This document shows, piece by piece, positions 16,935 through 25,593 of a stretch of DNA of 64,000 nucleotides. The position numbers and the translations under genes were made by a program. The stretch is taken from NCBI RefSeq assembly GCF_021603585.1, contig NZ_BQHI01000001.1, forward strand, positions 434,001 to 498,000, read 5' to 3'. This stretch comes from Pseudomonas sputi. GTDB lineage: Bacteria; Pseudomonadota; Gammaproteobacteria; Pseudomonadales; Pseudomonadaceae. The notes under the pieces are model-generated. The model was not told where the DNA came from. It worked only from the letters and a program-made list of their open reading frames with translations, and did not search any database. Within the stretch, counting starts at the first letter, position 1, and the number at the start of each line of letters is the position of its first letter.

Positions 16935-17822
16935 ATGTTCGACTGGAACGACCTGCGATTCTTTCTCGAGTTGCAGCGCAGCGGCCGCTTGTTGACCGCT
17001 GCCCGCCGCTTGAACACTACGCACGCCACCGTTGCCCGGCACATCGAGGCCATCGAAAAAAGCCTCGGCACCGCGCTGTTCGTCCAGCACGCCCAGGGCT
17101 ACGAAATGACCCCGGCGGGGGAGGCGCTGCTCAAACACGCCGAAGCCATGGAAAACGTCGCGCTGCTGGCTCAGGAAGAGATCACCCAGTCCACGGCGCC
17201 GCTGGGCAAGATCCGCGTTGGCGTCACCGAAGGCTTGGGCATCATGTTTCTCGCCAGTCGCATGATCGGGCTGTTCGAGCGCTATCCGGGTCTGGAAGTG
17301 GAACTGGTGGCGGTGCCGCGCTTCGTCAGCATCCTCAACCGCGAGGCGGAAATCAGCATTCATCTGGAACGGCCGGCGGCGGACATGCTGGTCACTCGCA
17401 AACTCACCGATTACCGGCTCGCGCTCTATGCCAGCCGCACCTATCTCGACAATGCGCCGCCACTGCGCAGCCGCGAAGATCTAGGCCGGCATGCGTGGAT
17501 CGGCTACGTCGATGATTTGCTGTTCAGTCAGGAGCTGATGTTCCTCAACAGTTTCTGCCGCAATCCACGGGTGGTGTTTCACAGCACCAGTGTGATTGCC
17601 CAGCAGCAGGCGGCGCGCTCGGGGCTGGGGATTGCGGTACTGCCTTGCTACATGGCGGCGTCGGACCCGGAGCTGGTGGCGCTGCTGCCGGATGAAAGCA
17701 TCGAGCGCAGTTACTGGATCAGTACGCGGCGCGAGTTGCACAAGTCGGTGCGTTTGCGGGTGGTCTGGGATTACGTTGTGGGGTTGTGTGAAGGCGAGCG
17801 CGAGTTATTGATGGGGCAGTAA
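16935..17822 (+). CDS. LysR-family transcriptional regulator
   Basis: 295 residues with the N-terminal helix-turn-helix (GRLLTAARRLNTTHATVARHIEAIEKSLGTALF). The effector-binding domain follows, including HSTSVIAQQQAARSGLGIAVLPCYMA. The start at 16935 (MFDWNDLRFF) is typical, with AAGGACACGCC before it. It is divergent from the GMC/MHS operon with about 130 bp between starts, so it is probably that operon's regulator. The inducer is unknown. Confidence 0.87.
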   Translation: MFDWNDLRFFLELQRSGRLLTAARRLNTTHATVARHIEAIEKSLGTALFVQHAQGYEMTPAGEALLKHAEAMENVALLAQEEITQSTAPLGKIRVGVTEGLGIMFLASRMIGLFERYPGLEVELVAVPRFVSILNREAEISIHLERPAADMLVTRKLTDYRLALYASRTYLDNAPPLRSREDLGRHAWIGYVDDLLFSQELMFLNSFCRNPRVVFHSTSVIAQQQAARSGLGIAVLPCYMAASDPELVALLPDESIERSYWISTRRELHKSVRLRVVWDYVVGLCEGERELLMGQ

Positions 17823-17921
17823 CGGACGGCTGTTTCATGCAACTAAAACGCCCGGCAAAAGGTCATTCGATTTGCGGAGGTTGAGTCATCTCGCAGAACC
17901 TCGACAACGAAGACGTTACCC

Positions 17922-19184
17922 GTGGCCACTCACCTCGATCGCCGTAACAACCTGTCTCTCGACAGCCTGAATTTCTTCCTCGCCGACGTGCGTGACGGGC
18001 TCGGTCCCTATCTGGCGATTTACCTGCTGGCGGTTCACCACTGGGAGCCGGCGAGCATCGGACTGGTGATGACGATGGCCGGGATCGCCGCGCTCATCAC
18101 GCAGACCCCGGCAGGCGCGCTGGTCGACAGCACGCGCTTCAAACGGGCGCTGATCGCGATTGCTGCGCTGGTGGTCACCGGGAGTTGTCTGCTGCTGCCG
18201 TTTGTGACGTCGTTCAGTCTGGTGGCCCTGACGCAAGCCATCAGCGCCGTTGCCGCTTCGATCTTCGCGCCCGCCATCTGCGCGATCACGCTTGGCATCA
18301 CCGGGCCGCGCGCCTTCACGCGAAGGACCGGGCGCAACGAAACCTTCAATCACGCCGGCAACGCCTGCGCCGCGTTGCTGGCCGGTTTGTCCGCGTACCT
18401 GTTCGGTCCGGTCGCGGTGTTTTATTTGATGGCGGTCATGGCGCTGGCCAGCGTGATTGCCGTCTCGTTCGTATCGGCCGACGCCATTGACCATGATCTC
18501 GCCCGAGGCCTGGAACCCAGCAAAACGGGGCAGGGCAAGCAGCCTTCGGGCTTGTCCGTATTGCTGACCAACCGGCCGCTGCTGATGTTCGCGATTTGCT
18601 GCGCACTGTTTCATCTGGCGAACGCGGCGATGTTGCCGCTGGTGAGTCAGAAACTGGCGCAGGCCAATCTGCAGATGGCCACGCCGCTCACGTCCGCCTG
18701 CATCGTCGCGGCACAACTGGTGATGGTGCCGGTCGCGCTGCTGGTGGGGGCGAAGGCCGATCTTTGGGGCCGCAAGCCGTTGCTGTTGGCGGGGTTTTTG
18801 ATCCTGCCGTTGCGCGGCGTGTTGTATGTGCTGTCGAACGATCCTTGGTGGCTGGTTTCGGTGCAGTTGCTCGATGGCATCGGCGCGGGGATCTTCGGCG
18901 CGCTGTTTCCGGTGGTGGTGAAAGACCTGACACAGGGGACCGGGCATTTCAATGTCAGCCTCGGGGCGATTTCGACGGTGTTTGGTTTGGGGGCGGCGTT
19001 GAGCAACAGCCTGGCGGGTATCGTGGTTCAGGAGGCGGGATACAGCGCTGCGTTTTTGACGTTGGCGGCGGTGGCGATGGCGGCGCTGGTGCTGCTTTGG
19101 GTGGCAGTGCCGGAGACGGTGTCGGGCGCCAATGCCCATTCGATGGCACTGCAAAGCGAGGCGCCACCGATGGTTGCGCCTTGA
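17922..19184 (+). CDS. MFS transporter
   Basis: 420 residues with twelve predicted helices. MFS features are NFFLADVRDGLGPYLAIYL at helix 1, GMVM-like TMAGIAALITQTPAGALVDSTRFKR in loop 2-3, and GAKADLWGRKPLLLAGF in loop 8-9. Members with this N-terminus occur widely in Pseudomonas without a proven substrate. The GTG start at 17922 gives MATHLDRRNNLSLDSLNFF; no strong ribosome binding site is visible. The gene is convergent with the two-component operon, with about 20 bp between stops. Confidence 0.82.
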   Translation: MATHLDRRNNLSLDSLNFFLADVRDGLGPYLAIYLLAVHHWEPASIGLVMTMAGIAALITQTPAGALVDSTRFKRALIAIAALVVTGSCLLLPFVTSFSLVALTQAISAVAASIFAPAICAITLGITGPRAFTRRTGRNETFNHAGNACAALLAGLSAYLFGPVAVFYLMAVMALASVIAVSFVSADAIDHDLARGLEPSKTGQGKQPSGLSVLLTNRPLLMFAICCALFHLANAAMLPLVSQKLAQANLQMATPLTSACIVAAQLVMVPVALLVGAKADLWGRKPLLLAGFLILPLRGVLYVLSNDPWWLVSVQLLDGIGAGIFGALFPVVVKDLTQGTGHFNVSLGAISTVFGLGAALSNSLAGIVVQEAGYSAAFLTLAAVAMAALVLLWVAVPETVSGANAHSMALQSEAPPMVAP

Positions 19185-19205
19185 CTCAACGGTCGCAGAA
19201 GCTGT

Positions 19206-20573
19206 TCAGCCGACGGGAATCGACAGCGTCGCCCGCAGGCCACCCTCAACCTGGTTCTGCAGTGTGATCCGCCCACCCAGGCGGGTCGCGATGGTATTGA
19301 CAATGGTCAGCCCCAGACCCGCGCCCTCGGGATTGCCCCGGCTGTAGAACCGCTCGAACAATCGCGCCCGGTCCGCTTCATCGATACCCGGGCCCTGATC
19401 GTCAACACTCAAGTGGTAAAACCCGTCGGCCCGGGTTAATTGCACGCTGATCACCCCATGCTCGGGGGAGAAGTTGGCGGCATTGGTGATGAGGTTGTTC
19501 AGGGCAATATCGATGGTGGCGACATCGGCGAGCGCAGGGAAAGGTTGGTCGCTGACGTCGAAGGCCAGTTCCAGATGCTTGCTCAGCAGCCATGGCGTGA
19601 GTTGCACCAGACTGTTGCGCACGGTTTCGCCAAGGTCGATACGCTGCCTGGCAGGCGCGTTGGCCGTGGGTTCGAGGCGCGCCATGGTCAGCAGCTGATT
19701 GACCAGACGGCTGGTGCGATCCACGCCGGCGATCAGAAACTCGAGTGACTCGCGACGTTCCTGCTCGGTGCCGGCCTCCAGCAGGTTTTGCGCATGCACC
19801 CGCAACACTGCGAGCGGGGTGCGCATTTCGTGGGCGGCGTCGGCGATGAAACGGCGTTCACGACCGAGTACTTCCTGGATCTGCGCAAGCATGCGGTTGA
19901 GCGCAGCCTGCATCGGTTCGAGCTCGCTGGGCAGGGGGGTCAATTGCAGCGGTTCGAGGGAGCCGCTGTGCCGGGCGCGCAAGGTCGCCGCCATGTTGGC
20001 CAGGGGCTTGAGCCCCCAGCCGATGGCCAGCCAGATCATCGCCGCCAGGATCAGGCTGCCGATCACGTTCGGCCACAGGGTATGACGGACGATCCGGTCA
20101 ACCAGATCCGCCCGCACGTCACCGCGCTCACCCACCCAGATGCGCAAACCGTTCTGTCTGTCTTCCAGGACAAACGCTCGCCAGTGACGCTTGTTCAGAT
20201 CCACCACATCGCTGAAGCCGGGCTGGATCGGCGGTGCGCTGAAAGAGGGCGCGCTGGCGGTATGCACCAGGACTTCGCCCTTGGCATTCCAGACCTGAAA
20301 GGCGAGTTTTCTTTCGTAGGGATGGCCGTCCCCCTTGGGCACGGCTTCTGCCAGTGCCGAGTTGAACGCCCGATAAAGATCCGCGTGTTCCTGCCCCGGC
20401 AACGGCATGCGCATCACGCCTTGCAGCAGACGCGCGTTCTGCGCCAGTTGCGCGTCGTAGACCTCGGCGATTTCGTGGTTGCTGTCGTGCAGGTTGAACA
20501 GGCTGAGCACCATCAGTCCGGCGAGCATCAGGCCGATGATCAGGGTCAAGGTGCGGCGCCGGATCGAGGTCAT
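19206..20573 (-). CDS. Sensor histidine kinase (QseC/PmrB-like)
   Basis: 455 residues. Two membrane segments (about 7-27 and 167-187) flank a periplasmic sensor of about 140 residues. A HAMP-like region follows, then the phosphoacceptor H248 in FIADAAHEMRTPL, the N box NNLITNAANFS, and ATP-binding DDQGPGI and GAGLGLTIV motifs. It overlaps the response regulator gene by four bases (ATGA) and is the last of seven minus-strand genes. The sensor looks like the N-terminal domain of QseC-type kinases; the signal is unknown. Its partner is the adjacent OmpR-type regulator. Confidence 0.93.
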   Translation of the reverse strand: MTSIRRRTLTLIIGLMLAGLMVLSLFNLHDSNHEIAEVYDAQLAQNARLLQGVMRMPLPGQEHADLYRAFNSALAEAVPKGDGHPYERKLAFQVWNAKGEVLVHTASAPSFSAPPIQPGFSDVVDLNKRHWRAFVLEDRQNGLRIWVGERGDVRADLVDRIVRHTLWPNVIGSLILAAMIWLAIGWGLKPLANMAATLRARHSGSLEPLQLTPLPSELEPMQAALNRMLAQIQEVLGRERRFIADAAHEMRTPLAVLRVHAQNLLEAGTEQERRESLEFLIAGVDRTSRLVNQLLTMARLEPTANAPARQRIDLGETVRNSLVQLTPWLLSKHLELAFDVSDQPFPALADVATIDIALNNLITNAANFSPEHGVISVQLTRADGFYHLSVDDQGPGIDEADRARLFERFYSRGNPEGAGLGLTIVNTIATRLGGRITLQNQVEGGLRATLSIPVG

Positions 20574-21232
20574 CGATGCTCCTCCACCAGATAGCCCACG
20601 CCACGGATGGTGCGGATCAGGTCGGTGGAGAATTTCTTGCGCAGGTGGTGAATGTGCACTTCCAGGGTGTTGCTTTCGGCTTCTTCGTTCCAGCCGTAGA
20701 GCAGTTGTGTCAGGTGGTCGCGGGTCATGACCCGGCCTGGCGGCGACAGCAGTTCGTGCAGCAATTGATATTCCTTGGGCGTGAGCACCACCGGCTGGCC
20801 CAGATAGCTGACTTGCTGGGTCCCGGGGTTGAGGCTGATGCCGGCGTGTTCGATCAGCATCTGCGCGCGTCCGGCACTGCGCCGCAGCAGGGCGCGCAGA
20901 CGGGCCTTGAGCTCGGCCAGGTCGAAGGGCTTGATCAGGTAGTCGTCAGCGCCGGCGTCCAGCCCGGAGATGCGGTCTTCGGTGGCATCGCGGGCGGTGA
21001 GAATCAACACCGGCAGGTTCGAACCGCTGGCGCGCAGCCGACGTAACACCTCGAGCCCGTCCATGCGCGGCAGGCCGAGATCGAGCACCGCCAGATCAAA
21101 GGTCTCGCTGAGCAGGGCGTGCAGAGCGCTGCTGCCGTCCTTGAGCCAGTCGACGGTGTAGCCCTCGCGCCCCAGCGCCTGATGAATGCCCTCGCCGAGG
21201 GCCACGTCATCCTCGATCAGTAATAAACGCAC
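20570..21232 (-). CDS. OmpR-family response regulator (PmrA/QseB-like)
   Basis: 220 residues. The receiver domain has the acidic pocket E7 D8 D9, phosphoacceptor D51 (FDLAVLDLGLPRMDG), and the conserved TAR and KPFDLAEL motifs. A C-terminal winged helix ends in SNTLEVHIHHLRKKF and IRTIRGVGYLV. It starts with GTG, 11 bp after the stop of the TPR gene, so it belongs to the same transcript as the metabolic genes. Regulators of this subgroup bind direct repeats of the CTTAA(G) type. Two such boxes occur upstream of the first gene of the operon, which suggests autoregulation. Confidence 0.93.
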   Translation of the reverse strand: MRLLLIEDDVALGEGIHQALGREGYTVDWLKDGSSALHALLSETFDLAVLDLGLPRMDGLEVLRRLRASGSNLPVLILTARDATEDRISGLDAGADDYLIKPFDLAELKARLRALLRRSAGRAQMLIEHAGISLNPGTQQVSYLGQPVVLTPKEYQLLHELLSPPGRVMTRDHLTQLLYGWNEEAESNTLEVHIHHLRKKFSTDLIRTIRGVGYLVEEHR

Positions 21233-21243
21233 ACGGACTCCTG

Positions 21244-21888
21244 TCAGTCGAGTTTCTTGTTCACGTCCACCAGCAACGCGGCGATCTCTTTGCGACGCCC
21301 GGCATCGGCACTTTCCCGGCCTGGACGCGGCGCGGCCTGCAGGGCTTTTTGCAGCGCTGCCCTGGCTTCAGCGTAGCGTTTTTGACGGTAAAGGTGATCG
21401 CCCCAGAAGTACAGGCTGTCGATGCCTTCGGGGTTGAGTTGCAGGGCCTGTTTGAGCAGTTGCTCAGCCTTGTCGCTGTCGCCGAAACCGATCGGCCAGC
21501 CCGGCACCCGGTCGTACAGCGCAGCGAGGCTGGTGTAGGCCGAACCTTGCAGTGCCTTGGGGTCGAGGGTCAGGGATTTTTCCAGATCAGCCTTGGCGTC
21601 CTTGGCTTTGCCCAAAGCCCCCAATCCGCCCTCGGCACCGGCCCAACTGCTGGTGACGATGCCTTTCCAGATCCAGGCCTCGGCGACAGCCGGACGTTCG
21701 GTAGCAAAGTGCGTTGCCTGGGTGGCCAATTGTTCAAACGCAGCAGCCCGCTGTTTTTCCGGGGTCTCGTATTGGATGTGCGCCCAGCTCTGCTGGATGC
21801 TGTTGAGGCGTTGCTGATCGGCGGCGTCCAGCGCCCAGACACTTTGACTGAGGGCGCCCAGCAGCAGGCAGTCGAAGAGTTTTTTCAT
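21244..21888 (-). CDS. Exported TPR-repeat protein
   Basis: 214 residues with an N-terminal signal sequence (LFDCLLLGALSQSVWA) and tetratricopeptide-like repeats. Two helices pairs are clear: AKADLEKSLTLDPKALQGSAYTSL in part and KAEQLLKQALQLNPEGIDSLYFWGDHLYRQKRYAEARAALQKAL in part. It is therefore probably periplasmic and involved in protein contacts. It overlaps the SDR gene by four bases (ATGA), showing translational coupling with the biosynthetic genes. Its role in the operon is not known. Confidence 0.8.
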   Translation of the reverse strand: MKKLFDCLLLGALSQSVWALDAADQQRLNSIQQSWAHIQYETPEKQRAAAFEQLATQATHFATERPAVAEAWIWKGIVTSSWAGAEGGLGALGKAKDAKADLEKSLTLDPKALQGSAYTSLAALYDRVPGWPIGFGDSDKAEQLLKQALQLNPEGIDSLYFWGDHLYRQKRYAEARAALQKALQAAPRPGRESADAGRRKEIAALLVDVNKKLD

Positions 21889-22694
21889 GGTTTTGGCGTC
21901 TCGTTTGCGGGTTTTTCACTCAGGCGACGGATCAACGGCAATTGTTTGCGCAGACCGCGATCCACCAGATTGGGCAGCAGGCTGTTGAGGCGCACGAAAA
22001 AACGCTCAGGCCAGCCCAGATAAAGGTCGCGTCGATCACCGGCAATCGCATGGATCACAGCGGCGGCGACAGCTTGCGGGTCGTCGACGCTAGACTTGAG
22101 CGCATCGTTCAACGCTTGGGCAGCGGGGCTGTTCATGGTCGTGCGGGTGGCGCGCGGCGCGACGTACAGCACGCCGACCCGGGTGTCCGCCAGTTCCCGG
22201 CGCAAGGCCTCGGAAAACCCGCGCAAGGCAAACTTCGTGGCGCAATAACTGGCATAGCCGGGATAACCGATCGAACCGTAGGTCGAGCCGACGTTGACCA
22301 CCATGGCGCTGTCGGCCTGTTTGAGCAGTGGCAGCAACAGTTTGGTCAGGCAGATCGGTGCACTGATATTCACCGCGAGCATGGCATTGATGTCGCTGTC
22401 GTCGAGCTGTTCCAGCATCGCGAAGTGATTGACCCCGGCGGCGTTGATCAGCAGGTTGATGCCGCCGATGGCCTCGGCGGCGGCCAATACGTTGCGCCGG
22501 TCGCTGAGGAATGTCAGGTCGGCGGCGACCCAGCACAGGTTCTGCGGGTAACGTTCGAGCAGCGGACGCAGCGATTCCTGGTGCCGCGCCACCGCCAGCA
22601 CCTTTGCTCCGGCGGCGCACAGGGCCTGAGTGATGGCCAAGCCGATGCCACCGCTGGCACCCGTCAGCACCACACGGGCTTCATGCAGCTGCAT
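21885..22694 (-). CDS. Short-chain dehydrogenase/reductase
   Basis: 269 residues of the classical SDR family. The nucleotide-binding TGASGGIG is at 11-18 and NAAG at 84-87. The catalytic triad is S137, Y150 and K154 (YCATK). The C-terminal 40 residues (LGWPERFFVRLNSLLPNLVDRGLRKQLP) are hydrophobic and basic, like SDRs acting on fatty or membrane-associated substrates. The start at 22694 gives MQLHEARVVLTGAS, and overlaps the upstream diiron-protein gene by 14 bp. It probably reduces or oxidises the intermediate made by the neighbouring enzymes. Confidence 0.88.
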   Translation of the reverse strand: MQLHEARVVLTGASGGIGLAITQALCAAGAKVLAVARHQESLRPLLERYPQNLCWVAADLTFLSDRRNVLAAAEAIGGINLLINAAGVNHFAMLEQLDDSDINAMLAVNISAPICLTKLLLPLLKQADSAMVVNVGSTYGSIGYPGYASYCATKFALRGFSEALRRELADTRVGVLYVAPRATRTTMNSPAAQALNDALKSSVDDPQAVAAAVIHAIAGDRRDLYLGWPERFFVRLNSLLPNLVDRGLRKQLPLIRRLSEKPANETPKP

Positions 22695-23355
22695 GGTGTG
22701 CCTCCGCGTCGCGGGGCAGGCCACGGAACATGTCGGTGTAGAGCCGATAGACGACTTTCGAGGCATGGATCACCGCCGCCTGATCGGCCGGATCTTCCAG
22801 CTGATTCATCAGCCGGCGATAGGTTTGCATGTGCTCGATGTCGAGCGAACCGTGGGAGCTGAGGTAGCTGAACGCCGTTTCCGGCAGGGCCAGACGATCG
22901 CGGATGCTGCCCGCCGCATGGGTGGCCAGCGCGATGCTGGTGCCCTCGAGCACATTGACCATGCCGAACAGGCCGACCGGGTTGCCCCGGGCGATCAGGT
23001 CATAGAGGTAGCTGACCATCAGCTCGATCGGCAGCGACGGCTGGCCGTCACGCACTGCATTCCGGTCACCACCACAGGCCTCGATGTCGTCGAGCACCCA
23101 CTGCTCATGGCCGTATTCGTCCTCGATGTATTCGCACACGGCTTTGCGCAACCATTCCAGGTGCGTCGGCAGGCGCGCGCCGCAGGCCATCATCAACGGT
23201 ACGGTGTGACGAACGTGGTAGTAGGCCTGGGCGAGAAACGCGCGATAGCTTTCAAGGCTGACCTTGCCTTGCAGTGCATCGAGGATGATCGGCAGGTTGA
23301 ACAGCTCGTGGCGTTCCTGTTGTGTGGCTTCTTGCAGGGTGTCGAAAAAACTCAT
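22681..23355 (-). CDS. Heme-oxygenase-like diiron (TenA/UndA-like) enzyme
   Basis: 224 residues, all-helical, resembling the TenA-like iron-containing redox proteins now grouped as heme-oxygenase-like diiron oxidases. Candidate iron ligands follow the family spacing: E80-x2-H83 (DEYGHE), E137 (NVLEGTS), and H168-x3-D172-x2-H175 (SSHGSLDIEHM). Established examples such as UndA (fatty acid to terminal alkene) and CADD use this scaffold for oxidative chemistry. A sixth ligand could be H47. It overlaps the AMP ligase by four bases (ATGA) and the SDR by 14. The substrate is probably the fatty acyl product of its neighbours; the reaction is unknown. Confidence 0.82.
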   Translation of the reverse strand: MSFFDTLQEATQQERHELFNLPIILDALQGKVSLESYRAFLAQAYYHVRHTVPLMMACGARLPTHLEWLRKAVCEYIEDEYGHEQWVLDDIEACGGDRNAVRDGQPSLPIELMVSYLYDLIARGNPVGLFGMVNVLEGTSIALATHAAGSIRDRLALPETAFSYLSSHGSLDIEHMQTYRRLMNQLEDPADQAAVIHASKVVYRLYTDMFRGLPRDAEAHHAAA

Positions 23356-24833
23356 GGTGCGGATTCCTCGCAAAGGACGGATTCGGTGAGCACGGTGCGG
23401 TACTGCGCAACGATGGCATCGCGGCGCGGGCGACCGTTGGCGGTGAGCAGGCCGTTGGCGGCGGTAAAAGGTTGTTGCAGACGTGTCCAGTGATGCACCT
23501 GGGCGTAATCGGGCAAGGCCTCGTTGGCAGCGGCGACAGCGGCGGCCAGCTGTGCATCGGTGCAGTCCGGACGGTGCGGCCAGAGCAGGGCGTGGTTGTG
23601 CGGCAAGGCCTCGCCATACACAAAGGCCTGGGCAATGTGCTGGCGCTGGGTCAGTTCGGACTCGACCCATTCCGGGTTGACGTTGCGCCCGAAACTGGTG
23701 ACGAACTGATGCTTCTTGCGGCCCTTGAGGTAGAGAAAACCTTCCGGGTCGAACTCCCCCAGATCGCCGCTGGGCCACCATTCATCGCTGAACGCCGGTT
23801 CGCCAAGGTAACCGAGCAGGGTCGAGCCTTTGATCAACACCTCTCCGTCTTCGGCCAGGCGCACGTCGACGTGGGGCAGGGGTCGCCCGACACTGCCCGG
23901 ACGCCGGGCCCCGGGCCGGTTGAGACAGACCACCGAGGCGCACTCGGACAGGCCGTAGCCTTCGTAGACCGGCAGACCGACCCGTTGCGCGCGGTGCAGC
24001 AGATCCTCGGAAACCCGTGCGCCACCGACGGCGGCAAATCGCAGCGATTGCGGATCGAAGGCTTTCTGTTCGGCGGCGCTGACCAGCAACAACAGCAATT
24101 GCGGCACCAGAATCAGACTCTCGGGCGCTCGGTTGGCCAGGCAACCGAGCAAGCGCGGCAGATCGACGCCGCTGGCGCCCTGGATGCCCAGGGTTTTCTG
24201 GCTCGGCACGCTCAGCGTCGCGCCGGCGTACAGCGCCGCGTAACAGCCGAGGTTTTCCAGCAGGATCGCCAGCGGCAGCAACGCCACGTGATGTTGGGGC
24301 GCTGTCGGTTTGCTGGCCTCTTCCAGCTCCCGAGCGACCCGTAGCAGACTGTCGGCGCTCAGACACACGCCTTTCGGTGTGCCGGTGGTGCCGGAGGTGA
24401 ACGTCAGTTTGGCGGTGCCGGCGGGCAAGCGGTCGGGCCCTTCGAAGGCGCGGCACCAGAATTCACCGCGTTGTTCATAACCGGCGGCCAGCAATTCTGG
24501 CTCCAACTCCGGTTCGGCGATCACTCGCTCGGCCTGGCTTTGCTCTAGGCAATGGGCACGCTGCGCGGGGCTGAAAAAGGGCGGGAGCGTCACGCAGGCC
24601 AGACCTTCAAACAACGCCGCCAGATCCCAGAGTATGGCTTCGATGCCGTTGTCCAGCGCCAGGGCGATAACCTTCACGTTTTCATCGCGCAAGCGCTGCT
24701 GGCGGTACATCACCTCGGCGTACAGCGTCGTGTAGCTGATTTTCAGCGTGTCGCCCCACAACGCCAGCGCGTTGTCATTGCGCCCTGCATGGCTGCGCAG
24801 GGTTTCCTGGAATCGTTGCCGTTCAAGCGACAT
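23352..24833 (-). CDS. AMP-dependent acyl ligase (fatty-acyl-AMP/CoA ligase)
   Basis: 493 residues of the ANL superfamily, which activates carboxylic acids with ATP. Motif TFTSGTTGTPKG is at 144-155. YEGYGLSECASVVCLN and GDLGEFDPEGFLYLKGRKKHQFVTS in part give motifs A5 and A7-A8. The late lysine of motif A10 is not obvious (TAANGLLTANGRPRR is the end region), so transfer to CoA is uncertain. The start at 24833 (MSLERQRF) has AAGGAGCC before it and overlaps the upstream gene by 11 bp. No acyl carrier protein is encoded nearby. Confidence 0.88.
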   Translation of the reverse strand: MSLERQRFQETLRSHAGRNDNALALWGDTLKISYTTLYAEVMYRQQRLRDENVKVIALALDNGIEAILWDLAALFEGLACVTLPPFFSPAQRAHCLEQSQAERVIAEPELEPELLAAGYEQRGEFWCRAFEGPDRLPAGTAKLTFTSGTTGTPKGVCLSADSLLRVARELEEASKPTAPQHHVALLPLAILLENLGCYAALYAGATLSVPSQKTLGIQGASGVDLPRLLGCLANRAPESLILVPQLLLLLVSAAEQKAFDPQSLRFAAVGGARVSEDLLHRAQRVGLPVYEGYGLSECASVVCLNRPGARRPGSVGRPLPHVDVRLAEDGEVLIKGSTLLGYLGEPAFSDEWWPSGDLGEFDPEGFLYLKGRKKHQFVTSFGRNVNPEWVESELTQRQHIAQAFVYGEALPHNHALLWPHRPDCTDAQLAAAVAAANEALPDYAQVHHWTRLQQPFTAANGLLTANGRPRRDAIVAQYRTVLTESVLCEESAP

Positions 24834-25500
24834 GGCAGGCTCCTTCGACAGACGTCGGCAATCCCAGCCGGCTGAACAGACCGATGTTGCGCAGATGAAT
24901 GAAACCGGCGCGGATATTGCCGACGTGCACCCAGGGTTTGCTTTCGTAGTAACTGCCCCAGTGGTGACGGTCATCGCCCAGGCGTTCCGGGTCGGCGGCG
25001 CACAGCGTTACCGGTTTCAGACCCAGGCGATGGAAGCTGTTGACCAGCCCGATATTGCCGGTGAAGGTCACCCACTCCAGGCCACCCATGGCCAGCAGGT
25101 AAGTGATGGCAATGATGCTCAGGCGTGCGCTGCCCGTGTCGCTGGCGGCGAGGTTGCCGACTTCGACAATCGCGCTGCGCTCCACCGGACGGTCGGCCGC
25201 GGCGCTGATCACCGGCTCGATCGACTCGTCCAGATAGCGTTCGAGAAACAGCGGCTCAAGGTGCGCACGGCGTACCCCGGCCACCGCGCACAGTTCGCCG
25301 CGGTCGTTGTGCACACCAAACAGTTCGGGCATGAAATGGCGGATATCGGCGCCGTGGGCCTTGCGAAAACGTTGTTGAATGAACGCTTCGAACCCCGCCC
25401 GTTGAGCGTCACCCGGCGGGGCGCTCGACAGTTGCATCTGCGGTGTTTCGCCGTGGCCAAAGCGCAGGGGCAGGGGGATGTTCCAGTCAGAATCGGGCAT
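24823..25500 (-). CDS. 'Thermostable hemolysin' family (GNAT-like) protein
   Basis: 225 residues matching the family named after Vibrio delta-VPH. Typical pieces are FIQQRFRKAHGADIRHFMPELFGV in part, LFLERYLDE, IVEVGNLAA and LEWVTFTGNIGLVNSFHRLG. The name is historical. The fold is related to GNAT acyltransferases and, more distantly, to acyl-homoserine lactone synthases, so acyl transfer is more likely than pore formation. There is no signal peptide. It is the first gene of the seven-gene operon, followed by overlapping acyl ligase, diiron protein and SDR genes. Confidence 0.82.
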   Translation of the reverse strand: MPDSDWNIPLPLRFGHGETPQMQLSSAPPGDAQRAGFEAFIQQRFRKAHGADIRHFMPELFGVHNDRGELCAVAGVRRAHLEPLFLERYLDESIEPVISAAADRPVERSAIVEVGNLAASDTGSARLSIIAITYLLAMGGLEWVTFTGNIGLVNSFHRLGLKPVTLCAADPERLGDDRHHWGSYYESKPWVHVGNIRAGFIHLRNIGLFSRLGLPTSVEGACHVA

Positions 25501-25549
25501 GGGCTGAACGCCTCCCTCAATAGGTTTGAGTGGAGTATCCGGGCCATTT

Positions 25550-25566
25550 CTTAACGAAGTCTGAAG
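25550..25566 (-). promoter_or_regulatory. PmrA/BqsR-like response-regulator box, operon side
   Basis: On the minus strand the sequence reads CTTCAG-ACTTC-GTTAAG, two half-sites repeated every 11 bp, about 50 bp upstream of the operon's first start codon. OmpR-type regulators of the PmrA/QseB/BqsR group recognise such CTTAA(G) direct repeats. A second, oppositely oriented copy lies at 25594. Binding by the operon's own regulator is inferred. Confidence 0.55.
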
Positions 25567-25593
25567 GTGAAAAAAGGTTAACGAATGACGGAT

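Noticed and set aside
24823-25500. Reading the 'thermostable hemolysin' gene as a toxin
   Set aside because: There is no signal peptide or pore-forming pattern. The family fold is GNAT-like and the gene is coupled to acyl-activating and redox genes.
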